Source: Paramacrobiotus metropolitanus (taxonomy: Eukaryota; Tardigrada; Eutardigrada; Parachela; Macrobiotidae). Taken from it: a DNA stretch of 64,000 nucleotides. Both the position numbers and the translations under genes were made by a program. Location: NCBI RefSeq assembly GCF_019649055.1, contig NW_026570251.1, forward strand, positions 434,001-498,000, written 5' to 3'. The notes under the pieces are model-generated. The model did no database searches. It was not told where the DNA came from and worked only from the letters and a program-made list of their open reading frames with translations. Of the stretch, positions 34,164 through 45,293 are shown piece after piece (positions within the stretch are counted from its first letter, which is position 1; each line of letters starts with the position of its first letter).

Positions 34164-35259
34164 TCCGCCATATTAATCGCCACCTGCGCCATGATCCGGC
34201 GTACGAACGGTAAGATGGTGCATTCTTAATAGAAGTGGAGTCAGCTGGTAAAATGCGGATTATAATGGGTACCCAATGTACTCATCGTAAGCCTCGTCTG
34301 TCAACAGTGCAGTTTCTTTAGCGACCCCCAAAACACCTGCAAATTGCCGGGACGCGGAAACGGCACGCAACTACTGCAGTGTCCCGATGAGACAGGATTC
34401 TGCCTGTTGGGAATCTTCCTCGCACCCGACTTTAACCTGATTACCGATGAAAAAGGTAAGGTAGAAGAAGGTATATGTAGAGGATAATAACATTCCCTTA
34501 TTCGGCAGCGATTATTATTTGCGATAATTTGTGAACGTACAGATCTACGTAGACTCAAAACTTGCAATAGAGGCATGAGTACGGTACCGTACTGAAAAAA
34601 TGGAAACAAAAGTCGATAAAAAATCAGAAGGTCAATTGTACCCAGTGTTTTTCACAGCACTTGTCTTTAGTCTTTGAGTTGAGGAATAGTATTATTACTT
34701 ATTCTCTCTCCACAAGTACAACCAAGTGGTTCTGCGTCCGTAGAGTGCGTACTCATGTGACATAGGCCTGCTTTTTTTCTGTAAAAATCAACGCTGCGTT
34801 TGAATTTCGGACACCTGAAATCTGCGCTAAAATCTTTCTTATACGTTCACCTTCCGTGCAGAAAAATTCGCACGTAATTAAGAGGTGTACGCAACTCAGA
34901 GGTATTTTTCAAGCGTACAGTAATTTTGGTATGCACACTTAATTCAGAGGATGTACGTTACTAAAAGTGCACTAGTACGTAACACCGAGGTTTTTCTGTA
35001 ATGCCGCGATGTTCGTCTAGCTCACCTGATGGGTCGGAATTGCGCCCGGTCGGATCGAGATACACAAATGTTATGGGAGAATCGGACGCCCGGTGATCTG
35101 CTTGCCTGTGATAAGGCAGCCCTCCGAAAGGGACTTTTCCACAGTCATCCATGGATAACATTCCGCTGTGTGTGCCGGCATGATAATTGCAACAACCAGA
35201 CGCTGACCGGCATACTGGCGCATTATGTACACCAGGAGACCATGAGGCTGTTGCGCTAA
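34164..35259 (+). pseudogene. Ly6/QVR-like copy 3, probably truncated at its start
   Basis: It begins with the 3' half of exon 1 (ATTAATCGCCACCTGC...ACGAACG|GTAAGA), fused directly to copy 2's exon 3; the ATG and most of the signal peptide are gone. Exon 2 (about 34292-34455) encodes LVCQQCSFFSDPQNTC and LLQCPDETGFC and ends at a good donor (G|GTAAGG). Its acceptor shows GTAAG where copy 1 has GTAGG, so the splice would shift by one base. Exon 3 (35014-35259) is intact: HLMGRNCARSD, LLACDKAALR, FRCVCRHDNCNNQT and a stop after MRLLR. The second half could still be expressed if another first exon exists. Confidence 0.65.
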
Positions 35260-35579
35260 GCGCGGAGTTTGTTAGCTCCTTCACCGATCTAGAGCCGCTG
35301 CGTGGGGCCGTCCCGAAAGAGTGCTGGTGAGGGTACCGAGCACGCCGTCTGTGTTAACATTTGAACCAAAATAATGACAATTTTTCTGCTTCTTGCGGCT
35401 GTTTCCGCATGGTTAACTTGTGTAAGCAGCCTATATACGCGGTGAAGTAAATTGAACGATTATCCATTAGAAAGCTTCAAAAATGCAGTTATGATACAGC
35501 AGAAAACACAGCAATTAAAGTCGGAAGTAACAAGATTCAGCACAAAATATGTAGATATTTTATTTGGAGAAAGCTGCGC

Positions 35580-35690
35580 ACACCACGTTTTACCACCAAA
35601 GTCTCCGCACACCACCTTTCACCACCAACAGGCTGCGCACACCACTGTTCGCACCACGTTTTGTCTCGGGCCACCATTTTTGCGCCACCT
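35580..35690. repeat. Block of GCGCACACCAC repeats (partner at 38455-38650, inverted)
   Basis: Three or four copies of (C/G)GCACACCAC(C/G)TTTxACCACC. The same motif appears as reverse complement (GTGGTGTGCGGAG) from 38455 to 38640. Together they could be the tandem-repeat arms of one ~3-kb foldback element, as in the Mutator-like element at 26.3 kb. Confidence 0.6.
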
Positions 35691-35816
35691 GCACCATGTA
35701 TATTTAAAACAATCGGCGGTCTCGGGACACCACCTTATACTAGTAGTTTCGAAAAAATACAGTGCTCGGTCGTACATACGACTAATATGAGCTATGTACG
35801 TAGTATTTTTCGTGTC

Positions 35817-35954
35817 CCCGAGTTAAACAGTTTGTAAAAATACGTTAGCTAAACGTTAATTAAAGTCCAAAATTCGAACATGTTCGAATTTTGGCCTTTA
35901 ACTAACGTTTAGGCGGTTTAGCTAACGTATTTTTCACAAACTGTTTCACTCGGG
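35817..35954. repeat. 138-bp palindromic hairpin element
   Basis: CCCGAGTTAAACAGTTTGT at the left pairs with ACAAACTGTTTCACTCGGG at the right. Pairing runs inward to a perfect CCAAAATTCGAACATGTTCG centre (about 35873-35892). The right arm has a ~7-base insertion. It looks like a full MITE-type hairpin; no target duplication is clear. Confidence 0.85.
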
Positions 35955-36154
35955 TGTTTGTACAGCAGGTAGTACTTTACTTAAAATACGTTGTGCCGGA
36001 ATTACGAGTATAATGTTTTGGGTTTTTCAATATAGCGCAAGGCAAATCTTTACTATACAGCATGCGTAATGCAAGTAAGTAAGCAGAGAAAGTTCTTAAG
36101 AAGCGCTTGCTTACTTTTTGCTGTTCTTAAGTAGGTAAGCTCAGCAAAAAACAT

Positions 36155-36196
36155 GTGGTTGCTTGCTTTCGGCAATTGCCGAAAGCAAGCAACCAC
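36155..36196. repeat. 42-bp perfect palindrome
   Basis: GTGGTTGCTTGCTTTCGGCAA followed at once by its exact reverse complement, with no loop. Looser repeats of GCTTGCTTAC precede it (36075-36150), and a run of C follows. Confidence 0.95.
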
Positions 36197-36199
36197 CCC

Positions 36200-38450
36200 C
36201 CATCAATAATAAAATTATGAATCATAGTAATATCGGTACATCTATTTAGACGTTAACTCATACGGAAAACGTATGAATCACAATCACCCTTAAATCAGTG
36301 TTTTTTTGTCTTGAAAAAGACAAAATTTGTCCTGGAAGTTAATTTGTCCGACATAAGGTAATAATTTTGTCCGTACAAATTGTGCCGTCCCCGCCCCCCA
36401 ATCGTTTATGAAATTAATTGCGGTTGTATTCCAAATATTATATTATCCGGTATATGTATTCTGTAGTACGATACTAGTAATTTTAATGCGCTTGTGTGGA
36501 TTCATTTGTTTAGGCGCTTTTCTTCTTTATTAATCAGCAGGGAGATTTGGATTCGGTAGCTGTGGTGTATGTGTAAAATGATGCAATAGTTTTCGGCTGA
36601 TACAAAATTGACACCGGCATCGAACAGTTAATTAATCACAGTTTGGGCAAAATTATATTCATCATTTCCTGGAAAAAGAATTTTTGCTCTCTGCATTCTG
36701 CAGACAGCTGCGGGTTTCTTTGTGGATGGTTTGTACAAACCATTCACTCCAATTTGGCTTGATTAGCATTAAAATTTAAACGTGCGGTTCGATTGTGAAG
36801 CAATCAGAGATTCATAACGGTGCAATGCGCACAGTAACCGTGCAACAATTCGCCAAAACAAAGAAATACGAGTATCGTAGCCATTCGCAGGCAAGCATCA
36901 ATTCGTAATAAAATGCGGTTGCACTGTTCAGGCGATTTCAAAATCTTTGCCTAAAGACGCAATGACACAGCCTGATGCTCCCGGTTGTTATCCCAATAAA
37001 TTAAATAGTTCCATATAAGCTGCCGCCGATGATTATTAATTGGAAACGTAAGACCAGTGAAATCAAGATTTAGTGGTGCAGCGCGGTATGAAGCTTGCGA
37101 TCGAGTGAAATATCAAGTTTTGGGTTTTCACCACACTGACAACTTTTGCCGCGCGCACAGTTGAACTTGGCGCATTCAGCCGTTGCGACGCGATTCCGTG
37201 TGAAATCCTGATAAGAGGCTTTTTTGATAACAGTAATACTATCATGTACGCGTCCGTGCGCGTCTGCTATGGGAGGTCAGCCATTACTGTTTAATGTCTT
37301 CTGTTAATTAATCATATTAATGAATAGAAATAGGAAACAAAGTATTAAAAAATTAAAAAATAAACAAAGTATTACAGTACTTACTTCGGCGGTTTTCTTT
37401 ATATACTGTAAGTACATGTATACTGTGACTGTGTACATATGTCATATAGCATACAGTATACATATGTCATATAGCCATATACCAATATAGGCACATATGT
37501 TAAGTATCAATATATCGAGCTGTATTTAATGAGATGAGTTCAACTTTACCGCCGGTATACCAGGTACTTGCGCTTTTGAAATAATTTAATTTTGCACTGA
37601 TCATAAGTTTATAAACATACAGTTGTTTTAGAATTTAGCAGTATCTACTGCAGATAAAGGCGGACCGTTTCGGTTTTGTGCTTACCATGATTAGGAATCA
37701 GTTTAATTTACAGATACAAGGCCAATAAGTTTTTCAAGTAATTAACGTAATCGGTTAGTATTTATGGCGCGTGTGAAAAATTACACATGCCGACTTTCAT
37801 TTACAGTGTCTACTTATTTTTTAGCTGCTTTCAGAATACAGAAGTCCGTAAGTCATATTTCGGTTATTGTGCGTATTCTCTGTAATCTATACACACATCG
37901 CTCTTTAGATCACAGTTTCACAGTATATTTACAGTTTTTCAGGATGACGATGCATGAGCGTGTATCAACTTCAGCATTTTCGTTTTTTAAAAGTTATAAT
38001 GATGGAAAAAATATTTAGTAAAACATAATAATGTTATATAAGAGTATTCAAATGCTTGGGCCAAGCTGAGCTTTGGCCAGTAAAAATGCAGGTTTGTATG
38101 TTTATGTAAACCAGCTGCCGACAGCCACCGGTGCTTGGCAGTTGGCAGCTAAAGTATAGTTTTTGTATTTTCGAACAAAATTTGCCAAACCACGGCACTA
38201 ATCGTTACGAACGAGATAAAGTTATAACTGCCTAGGCGTTATCAGTCAGCTCTGTAAACGATTTGCATGAACCGACATGCACTCCTGTGAATCATATGCG
38301 GTTATCTGTGAGCCACTCATCCGAAACATATGAAACTGTCTTTCCATATAAATGTTATTAATAGGGACCCGCAAACAAAAACAGCTTGCGTTCGGCAAGT
38401 TTGTAAAACCGAAAAATTGTAATTATAACCGAAGCGGAGACAAAAAAAGA
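36200..38450. other. No supported gene
   Basis: AT-rich; ORFs of at most ~85 codons without features. An ATATGTCATATAGC motif repeats at 37437-37500. Confidence 0.5.
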
Positions 38451-38454
38451 GGAG

Positions 38455-38650
38455 CCAGGCCGTGAGACGTGGTGTGCAGAGACTGTGGTGGTGTGCACTC
38501 TGCCCTTGGTGGTGCTAGGAGATTTCGGTGGTTTTTGTAAAAAAATTAAAATATAATAAAAAGTGGTGTGCGGAGCCTGGCGGTGGTGTTTCGTGGTGTG
38601 CGGAGACTTTAGTGGTGAAACGTGGTGTGCGGAGCCTTCCCCATGTTATT
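38455..38650. repeat. Block of GTGGTGTGCGGAG repeats (inverted partner of 35580-35690)
   Basis: At least five copies of CGTGGTGTGC(G/A)GAG with GGTGGTG spacers. They are in the opposite orientation to the block 3 kb upstream. Confidence 0.6.
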
Positions 38651-38963
38651 TAAAGTGTATTTTTAGAAAGATTCCCACGCAATGATAAACCAGTAAATCA
38701 AGTTTTAATTCCTTTACAACAAAATTTAAACAATCGTATGTATGATAATACTCGTGTGATAATATGATAGTATGATAATAATCGTATGATAATACTCGTA
38801 TGTTTCATTTAAAAGTAAATCGAATTAGCATTTGCTAATTTCAAAAGAAATTTAAGTTTCTGATTTTAAAAAACGAAGCACAGTGTGTCATCAAGTGAAA
38901 AAGTTATTTCAAATTAATTTTTCTCGGTTACAATACATATTGTTTTACCAAATTACAGTATAA

Positions 38964-39802
38964 TCAGGGCACTCCATTCACAGACTGATCACATCCATCT
39001 TCACGCAGATAATCCCACAGTAAACATTGCAGCCCTTCAGAACTATCGGGAGGGTTAGGTATTTCCAGGAGCGCTAAGGCAACGATGATAATAAAAATGC
39101 AATAAAATTTGTAATAAAAAAACCACTATGCTTTTTCTGAACATTTTCAATACTTTTTCTGATTTTGTCTGTCGAACTTACCCAATACAATATCTAGCAG
39201 CTCGTCAAAGGTCACATCCAAAGCAAATATCTCGTCAAGTTTTCCTATAAGCTGAGCCGCCTCCGTGGCGTTCAGCAAGCGTCGGGGCAGCGTTATTGTC
39301 GTTTCATCCTCGAAGTCCCTGAACACACAAAAACAAGAAATAAAAAGTCAGTAATGGGAATTCTGCATAACCTGAAAATCTTACGTATCCGAAGGAACAT
39401 CAAGTCGTTTTCGCTCGGCTTCATCACGGAGGAAACGTCGAATGACCGCGTCTACATTATCCTCCGTAGTGTCTTGTCGAAACGGATGCCTTCGCGTCAG
39501 GGCTAAGGTGGGGCGTGCGACCGTGGGCGTGGGCGTGGCTCGCTGTGAGATTTCGCTGGATGGATCGTTCCTATACAAATAGTAGAAAGGTCAGCACACG
39601 CGAAAACGAAGTGTGTTTGGCCGAGAGTTTGCCTGGGGGATGCAGCAACCGGGCCCAGGAACTGGTGATCGGAGTAGCTTGGGGAGAAGGCCGATAAACG
39701 GGAGATCCGCCCTGAGGGGACGCCTGCACGGGGCGGACTAGCCGAGAACGATAATTCGGAGGGGGAAGGACGCGTCAGGGTAGCGGATGCACGCAACGCC
39801 AT
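38964..39802 (-). CDS. Unrecognised four-exon gene, 211 residues
   Basis: Exons 39802-39600, 39570-39385, 39318-39182 and 39073-38964. Each border is GT-AG, the introns are 29, 66 and 108 bp, and the phases join cleanly (2,2,1); total 636 bases including the stop. The 29-bp first intron is very short, so that junction is the least certain. The N-terminal half is Ser/Pro/Ala-rich and basic (SPSELSFSASPPRAG, RISRLSAFSPSY) and looks disordered. The C-terminal half is an acidic helical region: NVDAVIRRFLRDEAERKRLD, TTITLPRRLLNATEAAQLIG, KLDEIFALDVTFDELLDIVL, LLEIPNPP, then CLLWDYLREDGCDQ. I do not recognise the family. Leu-rich acidic helices suggest a protein-interaction module. The start is the first ATG after no obvious upstream exon; another 5' exon is possible. 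Confidence 0.65.
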
Positions 39803-40717
39803 TCTGCGTTCGTTGAGCAACACAAGCCACTTGACTCACTTCACTGGCTGGTGTTCCCCTCGTTCAGATCGCTAATGATGAACTGATATCGGTGAATTTT
39901 CTACTGTAAATTTACTTGCCATCCCTCATACTGGCATAATTCGTGGATAAATAGTGTAGCAGCAGGCTGTTGTTAGATTATAAAATTACAGTATAATGCG
40001 CGATGGCTTCCTCTTCTTTCGGCCATCTCTGGATCCATAAAATTAATGTTAAACAATAAACTATATTTATTTCAGTCCAGTAAGATATGCATAAATATGC
40101 CTTACTGCCCTGTCATACTTCATCCGTTACGGTACTTAGTTTGCACTTGTATTACGATACTTACTTATTAAAGGTTTCTCCATAAAATTTATATATACGT
40201 ATCTGTACAATACATGTATGTCATAATGCTGCTGTGTTATGTGATCTCCGTGTTTTCTTCTACGTAGAGGATTTTCTGCATTAACAAACGATGAATACAG
40301 TCCGTAGAACACTAAAATAATTTTTAGTAGGCTGATAAGTATCAGGGAATTTACACTCAAAACAGACTTAACCGATTATCGATACCCAAACATTTTGCGA
40401 ATACGACATATAAAGACTGTATATGTTTTCGCAAATTTATTGAAAGGTACAATTCCAGAAATTTAAAATTAGTTAGGTAACCACAGTATTATCAGACGGC
40501 GTCGGAAGTTAACAAAGTAAGAATGGAAAGAAAGTAAAATCCAGAAAGCATAAAAAATGGTATTATCTAAAGCAGATTAAAAAAACTAAATCGAAAACAG
40601 CAAAAGACGTTTAAAAAAGTAAAAAAAGAGAAAATTTCAAAACATACTAAAATCGTAAAACACACAAAACGGCGGAAATGAAAAATGGATAGCCGCAATA
40701 CCCCCATAAAATCATCT
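39803..40717. other. No supported gene
   Basis: AT-rich spacer between two minus-strand genes. It should contain the 3' end of the QRICH2-like transcript and the promoter of the four-exon gene. Confidence 0.5.
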
Positions 40718-42751
40718 TCACCGCTTATTTTTGACGGTACCCTTTGCGCATATCCCGCCCTTGGGGCTCTGCACATTCCCTTTCCCCCGCAGCTCCTGGA
40801 ACGGCCGATCAATTACCTCCGCGTACCCGCGCTGCCGGCTAACCCGCCGCCCGGTGCGCGTGCTCCGCAAAGCGATACTATCAAACCGCGGTCGGTACAT
40901 GAGATCCCCTTCTTCCGGATGGACATTCCGCCCGAAAGCATTATACTGCGAGTACCAGTCCCGCGTGGGATGGTACGCCGGGGCCGGCACCGGGTCCGGA
41001 CGTCCTGAGGCCACCACGTTAGTGTCCCCACAACTTAGACAGTGCAGGGCGCCGTAACCAGTCCCCGCGGCCGATCGTACGGGATTTCGTTCAGCCAGTT
41101 TATCCTCCAGGGTGTCGGTGAGGTTCTGGACGAAACTCCGTAACTGATCGACGGAGGTGCGGTTGGCGCGGGTGCTCATGGTCTCCAGGAGCTTTCCCAC
41201 TTCCGTCTTGATGATCTGCTCGTTGCGCTCTACTTGCCGGGAGAGCGCGGTGATCTGGGCACCGGACGAACGAATAAACTCCTCGATGGCGACTTTTCCG
41301 ACCTTCTCCCGGACCTCCTCGACATCGGCTTTCGAGTCCAGGGAGTCCTTCATCAGGCGATTGTCCGCCTTGGTGCGCTTTAATTCGTTGCACAGGAGGA
41401 ACAGGCGGTCGGTCTTCTGAAGTAGCTCCTTCCCGATGACGTCGTAGTTCTTCATATCCACGATGACCTGGTCGTAGTCGTCCAGCATCTTCTCCACCAA
41501 GTGCATATCCAGTTGCTCCACCTTAAGGTGCGGGCGCCGGCGTTCCTTAAACATCTGGATGACGTCACTGATATCCGCTTCCAGGCTGTGGTGCTTCTCA
41601 GCCAGGATGATAATCTGTTCATCCACGAACCGCTGCAGTTTGTCGTACTGTTGCCGGAGACCCTCCAAATCCGTTCCCAGGGTGTCCATCCGCGGGAGAT
41701 GGACGTCCGGATGCATTCCGAACGGGCACGTCTCCCCCGCAACCAGTGCGCATTGGGTACTCCGGCCCGGGGCGACCGGCACGGAGGGTTTACTGGGGAC
41801 GCTGGAAACGCTCGACCGGCTGAAGAACGTCGAGGATTTTCGGGGCGCCGCCTTCCGCGTCTCCTCCGCGAATACCTGGAAGGAAGCGGTGAGCTCATCG
41901 TGCGCCGCCTTCACGGCTTTAATCTCCTCGGCGGCCTGCTCGATCCGACGCGTCTGTTCCGCGAGATCCGCCGCGGCCTTCTTAAACCGCTCCGCCACTG
42001 TCTTCTCGTCGGCCTTCGCGGTTTTCATCTCCGTCAGCCGCGTCTCGTGCCCGTCGACGTCCACCCTCAATTTCTGAAGAATCGGGGACGCTAACTCCTT
42101 GGCGGTTTGCGCCGCTGGTGGTACTTCCTCTATCTTCTGCTTCTTCACCGCAGGAACCTCATCTTCGTGCTTCCGCTTCGCCATTTCCCCGATCGTCTTC
42201 AAATCCGTCCCTTGAAGCGCGTTGAGGATCCCCTGCCAGGTCGCCAGTTCCGCCTGGGGAATATCCGGCACGCCGAGACGGTTGACCTTTTTCAGCGCCT
42301 CCTGTAGCTCCCCGTTCAACCCCTCCGTGTTCTTCTCGAACCGCGACACCTGGGTGATAAGGTCGTCGACCAACGACGCCACTTTCTCCACGGCGCCCTC
42401 CAGCGCATCGATCCGCCCGATCAGTTTTAGGTTGTGGTACAAATCCGCCACGGGGCGACGGGGCGTGGTCTTCCCAGTGCCCTGATCGAAAAGCTCCTGA
42501 TTGGTGGGCGTGGCTAGGAGAGACTGCAAAGTGGTTTCAAGCCTGGTCACCCGCCTCAGGAGGTTCTGATCGGCGGTGGGGGTGACGGTGGCATGATGTT
42601 CCAACGGGATCGGAGCGCTTTGGGACGCGAGATTGGTCTCCTGGAGGAGGGCGCCAAGGATCCGGCGAAGAATATTAAAGTTAACGGCACCAGGGTCGTT
42701 GGAGCTGATGGCCAGATCGAGTAACTGCGCGAAGGATGTTGACGCGGCCAT
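40718..42751 (-). CDS. QRICH2/C16orf96-like coiled-coil protein (DUF4795 type)
   Basis: A single 677-residue frame, markedly GC-rich against its surroundings and without introns. The N-terminus (FAQLLDLAISSNDPGAVNFN, then LRRILGALLQE) matches the short helical N-terminal module of C16orf96/QRICH2 proteins. Long coiled-coil stretches follow (about residues 100-310 and 350-560), including LDMHLVEKMLDDYDQVIVDM and a long heptad region to about residue 560. Near residue 575 the YGALHCLSCGDTNVV segment corresponds to the conserved Cys-x-x-Cys block at the end of DUF4795. A basic, disordered tail ends the protein. In vertebrates QRICH2 is needed for the sperm flagellum; a flagellar role here is inference. 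The missing introns could mean a retrogene, but the frame is intact. Confidence 0.75.
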   Translation of the reverse strand: MAASTSFAQLLDLAISSNDPGAVNFNILRRILGALLQETNLASQSAPIPLEHHATVTPTADQNLLRRVTRLETTLQSLLATPTNQELFDQGTGKTTPRRPVADLYHNLKLIGRIDALEGAVEKVASLVDDLITQVSRFEKNTEGLNGELQEALKKVNRLGVPDIPQAELATWQGILNALQGTDLKTIGEMAKRKHEDEVPAVKKQKIEEVPPAAQTAKELASPILQKLRVDVDGHETRLTEMKTAKADEKTVAERFKKAAADLAEQTRRIEQAAEEIKAVKAAHDELTASFQVFAEETRKAAPRKSSTFFSRSSVSSVPSKPSVPVAPGRSTQCALVAGETCPFGMHPDVHLPRMDTLGTDLEGLRQQYDKLQRFVDEQIIILAEKHHSLEADISDVIQMFKERRRPHLKVEQLDMHLVEKMLDDYDQVIVDMKNYDVIGKELLQKTDRLFLLCNELKRTKADNRLMKDSLDSKADVEEVREKVGKVAIEEFIRSSGAQITALSRQVERNEQIIKTEVGKLLETMSTRANRTSVDQLRSFVQNLTDTLEDKLAERNPVRSAAGTGYGALHCLSCGDTNVVASGRPDPVPAPAYHPTRDWYSQYNAFGRNVHPEEGDLMYRPRFDSIALRSTRTGRRVSRQRGYAEVIDRPFQELRGKGNVQSPKGGICAKGTVKNKR

Positions 42752-42851
42752 GATTCAAAAATACATAACGCGTTTACATTCCGGGCTTCCATAGTGATGG
42801 AACACGGCGCAAGGGATGGCGGCCCTGTATCCGCTATGTTCTCCTACGTCT

Positions 42852-42904
42852 TATATGTTCGAATCAAACATATAAAACGTTGCATCGAACAGTTCGATGC
42901 AACG
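42852..42904. promoter_or_regulatory. Two adjacent perfect hairpins upstream of the QRICH2-like gene
   Basis: TATATGTT...AACATATA (8-bp arms, 7-base loop) is followed by CGTTGCATCGAA-CAG-TTCGATGCAACG (12-bp arms, 3-base loop). They lie 100-150 bp before the ATG at 42751. They could be paired binding sites or RNA structure in the 5' leader. Confidence 0.6.
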
Positions 42905-43406
42905 AACATTAGCCAGTCGGTCCGCGGTTCAAAAATTACGTAACTGCGTAATCAAATCAACGATATGCAACAGGAACACATCCGATGCGCATAAATCGCC
43001 GGCACTGTGTTACGAACGGGGAAATGTTTGTCTGCGCAGAATGGGTACAAGGAAACACCTACGTTTTTTAGTCGCACACTGTTAGTACTATCTAAGTACT
43101 TACATAACATTTTCCCTCATTTTCGAATCCAGCTGTTTTTGTTGGTTTACCGCGTTTGCCGTAGTGTTGCTAGGAAAGGTCAGGCTGATATAAAATTAAC
43201 GGAACCGAGTTTGACGCCTATTAAAGGTCTTAGTGTTATTGCTATTATGTACACACACATTGAACAAGTGTGGAAAAAACAGCTTCTGTAGTATCTCGAC
43301 TTTTATCTGGGATTGCGCCAGTGGTTCGCCGCTCGCGATTATCCGCTCGAAAATTACTGGGGATTCGTTTATTGATTATCTGCGGCGGCGCTTAACGGTG
43401 CGGACT

Positions 43407-45293
43407 ATGAGCGATAAGGAGAAGAAAAAGAGCACATCGCCCGCTCCTCCCAAGCCAGGTGAATATGTTGTCACTGTTTCAAAATTTCGCGACATTTTGT
43501 CAGTTGTGCTATGCTACGACGTGCAAAAATCTCTTTTGCAGTAAAATATATATACGTGTAATTATATTTATATCTATATCAATTTCTATTTCAGTTACAT
43601 CTGCCTTTAAAAGCGATAATACTAATATTTTCATTTATATAATATATTCATTTTCATTTCCATTTATACCATTATTTTTAATGGTTAAAATAATCATATT
43701 TAATATTATTATATATTAAATAATAATAGTTTCACTTTCACCATTATTTCCTAGAGATTTTTTTATTTTTTGGTACGTCATACATGTACTGCGTAAAATT
43801 ACTGTAACCGGTTATTCTTTTCGAGCTGAAAATACGAGTAATAAGTATGATTTTATGCTTCTGGCTCGCTTGCCAGGAATTTTCAATGGAATGTAGATTT
43901 AAACAGCAAATCAGTGTACAGAAATTTCACCCTGAAATGCAAGCAAAATCACGAAGACAAGGTTTTCAGAGCTATGCGCGAACCAAAATCCCAAATGCTG
44001 TTACCTAATTTTTGAACAGGAAGTGCATCTGCAAAGAAATAAATCAATTAAGAGGCGGTAAAAGTGCTCGTTAAAAAAAGTTGTTCATGTAATCTCGCGC
44101 AGCACACTTTGTATAGTTTTGCGAGGATTGTTTTCACTTCCTTGATTAGCTGCGATTAGCCCGTATTCTACGAATCTTCGATAAATCATCACTCGGGGCA
44201 GCAGATTTCGCTTTAGGCTAGCTGATTTGCCGAATCCACTAGAAAGCCTGATGTATCTGTACTCAAATCGATGGGAGAGAGAAGATCATTGCAATATTAT
44301 CTGAATAAAGCTGTACTAATACTGAATCAAAATGCATATCTATAATAAACATGGTACGAAAGGGGTGCCTATAATATGCGGGGGGTTAAAGGTTGCCTAT
44401 AAGGAAGCCCTTTTCAAAATGTTAGTATAACGTGAAAAGGTTCTAACAAATTTCAAAACAAAAATCGAATTATAGTATTGTGGAACTTAATTGGTTTTAA
44501 CAAAGAAAAGTAACCAGATGCTCCACTTAAGACCGTGTATTTGTCAAATCAGGAAACATAAATTATTTATTGACCTACCCTGATATAATTGAACAACTGA
44601 TTTATATAATTTTCTTAATTGCATGTATATAATTTGCATAAGTTAAGGATCAGTTTTGTCAATCGCTTATTTGTAAATATCCTCATTTATCACCAAATAA
44701 TTACTAGCAGCAGCGAAGTTTAATATTGAAATAATATAGTTCTATCTGCTATGGCAGGCAAACCGGAAGTGAAGACCAAAGTCTTGCATAAACCGGAGGA
44801 AGCCGAGGGCATCGTCCCGGTGCCGATCCTGCGCACCTCCAGCACGCACCTCCACGACCACACCGGCCACCACGGGCACAGCCACGCCCACGCCCCGCAC
44901 CACGCCCACCACCACCACACCTCCGGGACCGGGACCACCACCGCCGCCCCGGGCCATACCGGCAGCAACAGCAGTTATGCTTCTAATCACAGCCACCCGC
45001 ACAAGGGCGTCAGCTTCATTGACGGATCGGCGCCGGGCGGTAAGCAGCTGCCGGTGGTGGAGGAGCACAAGAAGATCCCCTGCTTTGAGCCGTCCCCGGC
45101 GGCCATCAGCAGTAAACCGCTGGACATCCCCGAGGAGACCTGGTCGGATCTGATTCTGCATAAGTGCCATGATGTGCGGGAGTTGAAGAAGGAGATCAAG
45201 GAGATTAAGCGGCACGAGGGCGAGGCGACGCCGGCAACCGCCACGGGGACGCACCGCCATGAATCGCGAGAGCGGCGGCATACGCATAATTGA
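43407..45293 (+). CDS. Histidine-rich protein of unknown function (two exons)
   Basis: Exon 2 (44758-45293) is strongly coding and GC-rich. It runs from GKPEVKTKVLHKPEEAEG through a His-rich stretch (HDHTGHHGHSHAHAPHHAHH) to a helical end (PEETWSDLILHKCHDVRELK, then KKEIKEIKR) and TGTHRHESRERRHTHN. An ATG overlaps the acceptor (CTATGGCAG|GC), so translation could start there. But an upstream exon at 43407-43458 (MSDKEKKKSTSPAPPKP, donor CCAG|GTGAAT) joins in exact phase and reads PPKPGKPEVKTK, which I prefer; 195 residues. The intron of 1299 bp is the longest here. There is no signal or membrane segment. About 27 histidines suggest metal binding or a phase-separating low-complexity region. 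Family not recognised. Confidence 0.65.

Noticed and set aside
41452-42485. ORFs of 148, 197 and 172 codons over the QRICH2-like gene
   Set aside because: GC-rich shadow frames; only the 677-codon frame has coiled-coil heptads and family motifs.
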